Shown here piece after piece: positions 5,242 to 9,685 of a stretch of 9,685 bases of DNA (within the stretch, counting starts at the first letter, position 1; every line of letters begins with the position of its first letter). This DNA comes from JAGVVZ01 sp964373165. GTDB taxonomy: Archaea > Aenigmatarchaeota > Aenigmatarchaeia > CG10238-14. The notes beneath the pieces were generated by a model. The model was given only the letters and a program-made list of their open reading frames with translations. It did not search any database and was not told the origin of the DNA. The stretch covers positions 1-9,685 of the forward strand of contig CAYJTF010000034.1 in the NCBI GenBank assembly GCA_964373165.1, given 5' to 3'. Both the position numbers and the translations under genes were made by a program.

Positions 5242-5697
5242 ATGACTCAGCCCGTAAGAATAAAGAGTTCCAGAAAAGCGTTTCTTATTTACTATTTCGC
5301 AATGTTTCTGATCTTATACTACATATATTTGTTCAATCTCCAGTTCAAAATGGGTATTATATTCAACCTCCTGTTAGTGTCGTTATCTTTTCTCATGATT
5401 TCTCATCCGGAATGGCTCATATTTTATTACACTTATGTGATAGACAAGGACAGGATTATTGAGGAGACGGGCTTTCTGAGCAAGAAGAGAATGACGATTC
5501 CCGTCACGTCTATAGGTCATGTTTCTATGAAAAAGTCAATTTTAGGCAGGATTTTAAATTATGGCGATATTGACATATTCGCGTTTGGCGAGTTTGCAAT
5601 AAAAATAAAAGGCATTGATAAGCCTGACATGGTTGCCCATAAGCTGGAAGAGATGATGAAGAGGGTAGGCCATCCTGAAGAGAAAAAATCTCAGTAG
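5242..5697 (+). CDS. Membrane-anchored bacterial PH-like (YdbS/bPH2-type) protein
   Basis: Two adjacent membrane segments (residues 13-32 and 36-55) are followed by a soluble beta-rich domain. That domain reads YTYVIDKDRIIEETGFLSKK, then RMTIPVTSIGHVSMKKSILGRILNYGDIDI and a C-terminal helix (DMVAHKLEEMMKRV). The YxVxxDRIxxxxG/FLxKKxxxIPxxxIxxV pattern with LGRxLxYGDI is characteristic of the membrane-linked bacterial pleckstrin-homology domain. Such proteins are usually of unknown role, with proposed links to membrane stress. At 151 residues it is a minimal form with one such domain. The start at 5242 is favoured over frames opening at 5202 because it gives this family match; an A/T-rich TATA-like element lies at 5205-5215. 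It ends 40 bases before the methylthiotransferase. Confidence 0.8.
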   Translation: MTQPVRIKSSRKAFLIYYFAMFLILYYIYLFNLQFKMGIIFNLLLVSLSFLMISHPEWLIFYYTYVIDKDRIIEETGFLSKKRMTIPVTSIGHVSMKKSILGRILNYGDIDIFAFGEFAIKIKGIDKPDMVAHKLEEMMKRVGHPEEKKSQ

Positions 5698-5737
5698 TTT
5701 ATGTAAATAATAAATTGTTTTCTGAACATGTGATATT

Positions 5738-7006
5738 ATGGATAGGGTTTATATTGAAACGTACGGCTGCACCGCGAACAAATCAGATTCTGAAATAATG
5801 ATAGGCGTGTTAAGAGAAGCAGGATATCTGATGAGCGATCTAAATGAGGCGGATTATTTGGTTGTGAACACGTGTGGTGTCAAGCAAGCTACGGAAAATA
5901 AAATTATTGACAGATTAAAAAAATTATCCGGACTAAATAAGAAGCTGATAGTGGCTGGTTGCCTGACAAAAATTAATATGAACAGAATAAAAAAAGAGAT
6001 CCCTAACTTTTCTGCTCTTGTCGATCCAAAATCCATCCATGAAATTGCAAATATAATTGACAGAGTACGAAACAACAGCGAACAAATAATTCAGTTTTCT
6101 GAGATCCCAGAAGAAAAACCATCTTTGCCTAGATTTTCTTTCAGTAGTGGTATAGATATAATAAGGCTCTCAGAAGGCTGCCTTTCCAGATGTTCGTTCT
6201 GTTCTACTAAGTTGGCAAGAGGTGACCTGCATAGTTACAGACCAGAAATAATTCGTAATGCTGTTAAACAGGGACTAAAAAACGGTCATAAAGAATTTCA
6301 TTTAGCGTCAGAAGATTCAAGTGCCTACGGCCGCGACATAGGAACCAATCTACCAGAGTTACTGGAGTCAGTAGCTAAAATTAATGGTGATTTTTTCATA
6401 CGTGTTGGTATGATGAACCCTTTACATTTCAAAAAAGTTGAAATAAGGAATTTGATAAAAGCTTACAAGCACGAAAAGGTATTCAAGTTTTTACATTTGT
6501 GCGTTCAATCCGGCAGCAATAAAATTTTGCGTGACATGAGAAGAGGATACAGTGTAGAAGAGTTTATTGATTATGTAAGACATTTCCGTGAGGAGATTCC
6601 TGAATTGACACTTTCTACAGATATAATTGTTGGCTTTCCTTCAGAGACGGATTCTGATTTTGAGAGGACGGTCGACCTACTTAAAAAAATAAGACCGGAT
6701 GTAGTCAACCTTTCTAAATATAGTGTGAGGCCGGGAACACTAGCAGCTAAAATGAAGAATTTAGATTCGAAAGTTGTTGATAAAAGAAGTAATGAGATTC
6801 ACAAATTAATCAGAAAGATTTCGAGAAGAAATAATGAAAAGTGGATTGGTTGGAAGGGAAAAGTCCTGATAGATGAAAATGGAAAAGGAAAAACGGTGAT
6901 AAGCAGAAATTATTCATACAAGCCTGTAGTGACATCAGGATTTATAGGATCGTTCAAGGACGTTAAAATAGTAGAAGCAGAGGATATGCACTTGGTTGGA
7001 GAATGA
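5738..7006 (+). CDS. tRNA methylthiotransferase, archaeal MtaB type (t6A to ms2t6A)
   Basis: Radical-SAM enzyme that adds a methylthio group to N6-threonylcarbamoyladenosine at position 37 of ANN-decoding tRNAs. The N-terminal UPF0004 domain carries the three auxiliary-cluster cysteines (Cys11 in ETYGC, Cys46 in NTCGV, Cys75 in VAGC). The radical-SAM motif is CLSRCSFC (148-155). Further family blocks are ASEDSSAYGRD, LHLCVQSGSNKILRDMRRGY and TDIIVGFPSETDSDF. A small TRAM-like RNA-binding domain closes the protein (about 355-422). Length 422 is standard for the archaeal/eukaryotic branch (CDKAL1-like), which fits better than bacterial MiaB. GTGA (5730-5733) lies four bases before the ATG, and TAAATAAT (5704-5711) is a likely TATA box. 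It depends on Fe-S supply, for which IscA and SufT are encoded close by. Confidence 0.93.
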   Translation: MDRVYIETYGCTANKSDSEIMIGVLREAGYLMSDLNEADYLVVNTCGVKQATENKIIDRLKKLSGLNKKLIVAGCLTKINMNRIKKEIPNFSALVDPKSIHEIANIIDRVRNNSEQIIQFSEIPEEKPSLPRFSFSSGIDIIRLSEGCLSRCSFCSTKLARGDLHSYRPEIIRNAVKQGLKNGHKEFHLASEDSSAYGRDIGTNLPELLESVAKINGDFFIRVGMMNPLHFKKVEIRNLIKAYKHEKVFKFLHLCVQSGSNKILRDMRRGYSVEEFIDYVRHFREEIPELTLSTDIIVGFPSETDSDFERTVDLLKKIRPDVVNLSKYSVRPGTLAAKMKNLDSKVVDKRSNEIHKLIRKISRRNNEKWIGWKGKVLIDENGKGKTVISRNYSYKPVVTSGFIGSFKDVKIVEAEDMHLVGE

Positions 7007-7058
7007 AAACAAAAAAGAAAACTAAGATTCAAAAGAAATAATTTCCAGTTATTCTTCG

Positions 7059-7145
7059 TTACCAGTCTTCATCTTCAAACTCTTCGTCGTACTCTTCGTC
7101 GTATTCCTCATCATTACCGAATTCATCGTCTTCATATTTTATCAT
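7059..7145 (-). CDS. 28-residue highly acidic miniprotein with DEE(Y/F) repeats
   Basis: The frame begins MIKYEDDEFG and ends in EDEDW. Seventeen of 28 residues are Asp or Glu, and residues 12-23 are three tandem copies of Asp-Glu-Glu-Tyr/Phe, encoded by 12-base repeats. It is preceded by a strong GAGGTGA ribosome-binding site four bases from the ATG, and by a TATA-like box at 7202-7208, so transcription and translation signals both support a real gene. It is unrecognised. The charge suggests a disordered chain that binds basic partners (RNA-binding proteins, ribosomal proteins, DNA-binding proteins) or metal ions, but this is a guess. It converges on the methylthiotransferase and is divergent from SufT. 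Confidence 0.6.
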   Translation of the reverse strand: MIKYEDDEFGNDEEYDEEYDEEFEDEDW

Positions 7146-7149
7146 TTTT

Positions 7150-7156
7150 TCACCTC
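7150..7156 (-). promoter_or_regulatory. Strong Shine-Dalgarno site of the acidic miniprotein
   Basis: GAGGTGA on the minus strand, the best match to the archaeal 16S 3' end in the window, four bases before the ATG. Confidence 0.65.
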
Positions 7157-7201
7157 AATGGTGTTTTCACATATTCTTATTATTGTAGTATGCAAAAAGT
7201 A

Positions 7202-7208
7202 TTTAAAC
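7202..7208 (-). promoter_or_regulatory. TATA-like box of the acidic miniprotein
   Basis: TTTAAAT on the minus strand, about 60 bases before the ATG. Transcription from near 7177-7180 would give a leader of about 35 bases containing the ribosome-binding site. Confidence 0.5.
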
Positions 7209-7264
7209 ATATACTATGTTATTGAAAAGTGATAATTATTTGAAATAAATTTTGATAAAATGAG

Positions 7265-7284
7265 AAATCAAAAATGATTTAAAC
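7265..7284 (+). promoter_or_regulatory. SufT promoter with overlapping palindrome
   Basis: TTTAAAC (7278-7284) lies 22-28 bases before ATG 7306, a TATA position for a leaderless mRNA. A perfect six-base inverted repeat, AAATCA-AAAA-TGATTT (7265-7280), overlaps its left edge and could be a repressor site or BRE-covering operator; it could also be chance in this A/T-rich gap. Confidence 0.4.
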
Positions 7285-7305
7285 TGAATAACTAATACAA
7301 ATTAT

Positions 7306-7608
7306 ATGCCAATTACCAAAGAAAAAGTTCTTGACACATTAAAAGATTGTTACGATCCTGAAATTTCAATCAACATTGTAGATCTTGGGCTGATCTATGA
7401 TGTGAAAGTTAGCAAAGATAAAATAAATATCAGGATGACGTTAACATCCCCTGGTTGTCATTTGGGTTCATTTATTCAGGCCGATGTTAAGAATAAATTA
7501 TTGGCAATAAAAGGCGTGAAAGATGCACAAGTGGATGTAGTTTTTGATCCACCATGGTCTCCTGAAAAAATGTCAGAAGCTGCTAAAAAACAATTGGGTG
7601 TTTTTTAG
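7306..7608 (+). CDS. SufT/MIP18-family (DUF59) Fe-S cluster assembly factor
   Basis: Small cytoplasmic factor that helps mature Fe-S proteins. Family marks in order: YDPEISINIVDLGLIYDV (residues 16-33), the MTLTSPGC block with the conserved Cys51, and the closing VVFDPPWSPEKMSEAAKKQLG. At 100 residues it is the normal stand-alone length. It lies near the IscA-family gene and the Fe-S-dependent methylthiotransferase, which fits a shared Fe-S supply route, though it has its own promoter. Its stop overlaps by four bases the stop of the convergent PP-loop gene. The family call is firm; which client enzymes it serves is unknown. Confidence 0.92.
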   Translation: MPITKEKVLDTLKDCYDPEISINIVDLGLIYDVKVSKDKINIRMTLTSPGCHLGSFIQADVKNKLLAIKGVKDAQVDVVFDPPWSPEKMSEAAKKQLGVF

Positions 7609-8036
7609 TCCGCATATTGCAATTTATTTAATTCTGCATAAAGCTTGTTGTGCTCATCATCTTTAATCAACTGACCGGTTGCTACATGATCAAATTTTTT
7701 ATTCTCGCAAAATTTGATTAACGCTTTTTCAATATTTTTTGTTTGATCTACAACTGTGAATAATTGTATTTTCATTTTTGAGCAGAAATCAGAGACTATT
7801 TTCTTTTGTTTTTCTGAATTATTATTTTCTACAAATGCGCAAGTAATATTATAATCCAATTTTTTTAACACATATGCAAAGACTGTGCTGTTCAATCCCC
7901 CGGAAATCCCGACTAAAATTTTATTTTGTTTGTTGAAGATTAACTGATCTTCCACATTCTTTTCAAAATCCTCAATGAAATGTTTTTTGCATAAATTTTT
8001 TGCAATAGATTTTTTATCGCAAACTTCGCAAGCCAT
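7605..8036 (-). CDS. Shortened TtuA/Ncs6-like PP-loop protein with altered motif
   Basis: The N-terminus has the zinc finger of the TtuA/Ncs6 tRNA 2-thiouridine synthases (Cys3, Cys6, Cys16, His19 in CEVC and CKKHF). A PP-loop ATPase core follows: ILVGISGGLNS (residues 40-50), VLKKLDYNITCAFVE and FDHVATGQLIKDD. Three features are unusual. The PP-loop reads SGGLNS, with Asn49 for the near-invariant Asp. The CxxC and later Cys that hold the [4Fe-4S] cluster in active family members are missing. The protein stops at 143 residues where relatives run to about 300. The opposite strand beyond its stop is the SufT gene, so this is not a recent frameshift. It may be a pseudoenzyme, a subunit, or a decaying paralogue. 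A TATA-like TTTTTTATTG lies about 26 bases upstream. Confidence 0.75.
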   Translation of the reverse strand: MACEVCDKKSIAKNLCKKHFIEDFEKNVEDQLIFNKQNKILVGISGGLNSTVFAYVLKKLDYNITCAFVENNNSEKQKKIVSDFCSKMKIQLFTVVDQTKNIEKALIKFCENKKFDHVATGQLIKDDEHNKLYAELNKLQYAD

Positions 8037-8127
8037 GTAAATATATGGAAAGGATACAATAAAAAATAGTTAATATCAAGTACGAACGGTATTCAATGCT
8101 TAACCGCTACATCATTATACTGTCCGA

Positions 8128-8301
8128 CTATGCGTATAGTGGAATTCTTGGCTCGATTACTTTTATTTCTTCCCTGATTTCTATTGGCTTAACTTTCGAT
8201 TTTTTACTTGCGTGACATGTTCGACATACAAATTTGCCCATACCATGCACGTTTTTTTCCAATATCATTATATTGCTGCACTCATCGCAAAATATCAACA
8301 C
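8128..8301 (-). CDS. One-domain zinc ribbon resembling the N-terminus of RpoM/TFS
   Basis: The 57-residue product has CDEC (5-8) and CRTC (26-29) around a strand-turn-strand (SNIMILEKN, then GKFVC). This resembles the N-terminal zinc ribbon of archaeal transcript-cleavage factor TFS/RpoM and eukaryotic RPB9/RPA12. TFS has about 100-110 residues and a second ribbon with a catalytic Asp-Glu pair; that half is absent here and is replaced by a charged tail (PIEIREEIKVIEPR). It could be a non-catalytic polymerase-associated protein or an unrelated small zinc-binding protein. Start: the GTG at 8301 lies five bases after GGTGA (8307-8311); the GTG at 8310 is inside that site. It reads in the same direction as the PP-loop gene 91 bases downstream, possibly in one transcript. 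Confidence 0.68.
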   Translation of the reverse strand: MLIFCDECSNIMILEKNVHGMGKFVCRTCHASKKSKVKPIEIREEIKVIEPRIPLYA

Positions 8302-8306
8302 ATTTT

Positions 8307-8311
8307 TCACC
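8307..8311 (-). promoter_or_regulatory. Shine-Dalgarno site deciding the zinc-ribbon start
   Basis: GGTGA on the minus strand, five bases before GTG 8301, the same spacing as for the lipoprotein gene. Confidence 0.6.
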
Positions 8312-8323
8312 TTTTTTCATTAT

Positions 8324-8403
8324 ATTGAAAGAAAGAATTGCAATCCGGACCAATACCCCACTAATTATTCTTTTTCTTTTGGTCATCCATTGAAAGAAGG
8401 AAT
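8324..8403. repeat. Imperfect 15-base direct repeat ATTGAAAGAA(A/G)GAAT
   Basis: Copies at 8324-8338 and 8389-8403 match at 14 of 15 bases, 65 bases apart. Both are preceded by TCAT. Confidence 0.5.
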
Positions 8404-8405
8404 CA

Positions 8406-8442
8406 TCCCAAATCATTCAATATTTAACTTGAAAATTTGGGA
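8406..8442. other. Nested hairpin A
   Basis: TCCCAAAT (8406-8413) pairs with ATTTGGGA (8435-8442), and inside it TTCAA (8416-8420) pairs with TTGAA (8429-8433) around an 8-base loop: 13 pairs with a small CA/A internal loop. No T-run follows on the plus strand. Confidence 0.55.
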
Positions 8443-8543
8443 AAATCTAGTGCATACTACACAATAATTCTTCATTACTGAATTAAGTTTATGTGTAGTC
8501 ATCTCAAATCAACTATTATAATCTATTATGAGTCATTCAATAT
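8413..8543. repeat. Exact 11-base direct repeat TCATTCAATAT
   Basis: Copies at 8413-8423 and 8533-8543, 120 bases apart. The first is part of hairpin A. Confidence 0.45.
8456..8499. other. Nested hairpin B
   Basis: ACTACACA (8456-8463) pairs with TGTGTAGT (8492-8499), and inside it TAATTC (8465-8470) pairs with GAATTA (8480-8485) around a 9-base loop: 14 perfect pairs with an asymmetric internal loop (1 and 6 bases). It lies only 14 bases after hairpin A. Confidence 0.6.
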
Positions 8544-8611
8544 AAAATCCATCTAAAAACCGCTTTTAATAGGTAAAGGCAAATTTTCTATAACGGGGCA
8601 ATATAGGCCGA

Positions 8612-8639
8612 AACCATTAAAAAAACATTTTTACTGGTT
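8612..8639. other. Nested hairpin C
   Basis: AACCA (8612-8616) pairs with TGGTT (8635-8639); after one T-C mismatch TAAAAA (8618-8623) pairs with TTTTTA (8628-8633), closing a 4-base AACA loop. Eleven pairs. Confidence 0.5.
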
Positions 8640-8647
8640 GAATTTTA

Positions 8648-8676
8648 CTACTATATTATAAAAATATTTTTAGTAG
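8648..8676. other. Hairpin D
   Basis: CTACTA (8648-8653) pairs with TAGTAG (8671-8676), with an A/T-only interior that can pair further (TATT 8654-8657 with AATA 8663-8666). It is weaker than hairpins A-C. Confidence 0.4.
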
Positions 8677-8731
8677 ATGTCGTAATTTAATAAAAAACAG
8701 AAAAAAATAGATACAGACCTATATAAAAAGA

Positions 8732-8738
8732 TTTAAAA
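8732..8738 (+). promoter_or_regulatory. TATA-like box of the winged-helix/S-layer-C gene
   Basis: TTTAAAA lies 25-31 bases before ATG 8763, giving a leaderless mRNA. A second box, TATATAAAAAG (8720-8730), lies just upstream; dual boxes may allow alternative starts or regulator binding. Confidence 0.55.
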
Positions 8739-8762
8739 AGGTAACATTATATTCATAATATT

Positions 8763-9685
8763 ATGGAATATATTATCCAAGAGACTAAAGACGGAGACGT
8801 CGCATATAAAACTGTTTCACTGGATAATCCCTCCTCCCTATCTTCTCTTTCAAGCGAACTGGCGATGAAAGTTATCAAACAGTTGAGCAACGGTCCTTCT
8901 TGTGCGTTGGATGTCGCCAGAATGCTGAAAATCCACGAGCAGAAAGTGTATTATCACATGAGAAATCTGGAGAAGGCCGGGATAATAAAGCTTATTGGAA
9001 CGCAAGAACGGGCTGGCGGCACTGCTAAAATGTATGATTTGGTTGCACCTGTCATTTCTGTTAAACTGCATGAAGGTGAGCAAATTCAGGTCGGTCATAA
9101 CAAAGGAAAAGCAAGAGAATTGGATTTCTTGAATCCTTTTGTTAAAAATGGCAAGGCTAACTTCAAAATAATAGTTGGTTTGCCTTATCCTCATGGGAAA
9201 CATGACGCTACTGCGAGAGACAACACATATGCAGTTGATCTCGCATTTTTCTTGGGAAACATGGTTTCTGAATTCAAATTGCCGATATATGTCGTGGATA
9301 CTGAAGTGAAAGAAGAAGATTTGCAGGGCAACCTCATAGTTATAGGGGGTTCAAAAGTCAACACAATTACTGAAAAATTAAATGAGCATTTACCAGTTTA
9401 TTTTGACGCAAATAAAGAGTGGTCGATAGTTTCACGAAAAACAAATAAAACGTTCAAATATGATTTTGATTGCTTGATAGTAAGAATGAAAAACCCCTTC
9501 AATCCAGAAACAGAAGTGATAGTTATTGCTGGAAAAAGATCTGCCGGTACTATATCAGGAGTGATAGCATTAACACAGCATCTTAATGAAGTGATAAAAC
9601 ATTCCGAGAATGGTCATTTTGCAAGAGTTGTTTCAGGCGTTGATAGAAACGGTGACGGGGTTATTGATTCCATTAAGTTTTTGGA
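8763..9685 (+). CDS. Winged-helix (ArsR-like) protein fused to an S-layer-C-like domain, 3' end outside window
   Basis: The frame is open for 307 codons to the right edge. Residues about 30-97 form a winged helix: AMKVIKQLSNGPSCALDVARML, the recognition-helix region EQKVYYHMRNLEKAGIIKL, and a wing (ERAGGTAKMYDL). From about residue 115 it matches the domain seen in euryarchaeal S-layer proteins and in S-layer-C/HTH regulators. The blocks are VGLPYPHGKHDATARDNTYA, NLIVIGGSKVNTI, KNPFNPETEVIVIAGKR, and the acidic loop DRNGDGVID (294-302), where such proteins usually end soon after. No signal peptide precedes the DNA-binding domain, so it should be cytoplasmic. The family pairing is from memory. 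It is probably a transcription regulator that senses a small ligand or Ca2+ through the second domain; targets are unknown. Confidence 0.8.
   Translation, partial: MEYIIQETKDGDVAYKTVSLDNPSSLSSLSSELAMKVIKQLSNGPSCALDVARMLKIHEQKVYYHMRNLEKAGIIKLIGTQERAGGTAKMYDLVAPVISVKLHEGEQIQVGHNKGKARELDFLNPFVKNGKANFKIIVGLPYPHGKHDATARDNTYAVDLAFFLGNMVSEFKLPIYVVDTEVKEEDLQGNLIVIGGSKVNTITEKLNEHLPVYFDANKEWSIVSRKTNKTFKYDFDCLIVRMKNPFNPETEVIVIAGKRSAGTISGVIALTQHLNEVIKHSENGHFARVVSGVDRNGDGVIDSIKFL

Larger units (their letters stand above)
8312..8762. other. 450-base non-coding region rich in nested hairpins
   Basis: No convincing gene is seen on either strand. The stretch lies between the divergent zinc-ribbon (minus) and S-layer-like regulator (plus) genes. 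It contains four nested hairpins (listed separately), a weaker inverted repeat GACCAA (8348-8353)/TTGGTC (8379-8384), the palindrome ATTGCAAT (8337-8344), and repeated ATTGAA/TTCAAT motifs. TATA-like boxes for the rightward gene lie at its right end. It could be a long regulatory region or encode one or more structured RNAs. Confidence 0.55.

Noticed and set aside
5202..5462. 86-codon open frame
   Set aside because: Out of frame with the membrane-anchored PH-like protein, which covers the same bases and has a family match.
8308..8310. GTG as start of the zinc-ribbon protein
   Set aside because: It lies inside the Shine-Dalgarno site; GTG 8301 is five bases downstream of it.
8208..8467. Two overlapping plus-strand open frames of 61 and 77 codons
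   Set aside because: They are antisense to the zinc-ribbon gene and then run through the hairpin region; composition looks random, with no start signals.
8406..8499. Hairpins A and B as intrinsic transcription terminators
   Set aside because: Neither is followed by a T-run on either strand, and archaeal terminators are mostly plain T-runs.
8312..8762. CRISPR array
   Set aside because: The repeats are short, imperfect and irregularly spaced, with no set of equal spacers and no cas genes.
8850..9203. 117-codon open frame on the minus strand
   Set aside because: It lies wholly inside the well-supported winged-helix/S-layer-C gene and has no family features.

Overview
This AT-rich window looks archaeal, most likely from a small-genome (DPANN-type) lineage, though the lineage is an inference. 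The archaeal signs are TATA-like boxes 25-30 bases upstream of many start codons with little or no leader, GGTGA Shine-Dalgarno sites 4-5 bases before others, an archaeal-type cytidylate kinase, an archaeal e-MtaB-type methylthiotransferase, an RpoM/TFS-like zinc ribbon, a winged helix fused to an S-layer-C-like domain, and a serine tRNA with an apparent intron outside position 37/38.

Layout. Left edge to 1.6 kb: a stand-alone PEP-synthase-type ATP-grasp domain (cut by the window) converges on a two-gene unit of a ubiquitin-like sulfur carrier and cmk, overlapping as TAATG. 1.6-2.1 kb: a small membrane protein, then tRNA-Ser(GGA) with an inferred 21-nt intron. 2.1-4.1 kb: a run of orphan genes directly 3' of the tRNA: a possible 25-residue hydrophobic peptide containing a strong hairpin, an unknown soluble protein, a tiny lipoprotein with an EF-hand-like loop, a four-helix membrane protein with a six-Cys loop, and an unknown 190-residue protein. 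4.1-7.0 kb: an IscA/HesB-type Fe-S protein, an MscS-like membrane-helix protein without the MscS beta domain, a membrane-anchored bacterial-PH-like protein, and a tRNA methylthiotransferase. 7.0-8.3 kb: an unannotated 28-residue very acidic miniprotein (minus), a SufT/MIP18 Fe-S factor (plus), a shrunken TtuA/Ncs6-like PP-loop protein with an altered motif (minus), and a one-domain zinc ribbon (minus). 8.3-8.76 kb is non-coding and holds four nested hairpins. The right edge carries most of a winged-helix/S-layer-C fusion protein.

How the genes fit together. A sulfur and tRNA-modification theme recurs: the diglycine-ending carrier, IscA and SufT (Fe-S assembly), the radical-SAM methylthiotransferase (an Fe-S enzyme acting on tRNA) and the PP-loop remnant of the tRNA thiolase family. 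They do not form one operon; most genes seem to have their own promoter, so the functional link is an inference. The points most worth checking are the tRNA intron, the degenerate thiolase, the hairpin-rich region before the S-layer-like regulator, and the miniproteins.
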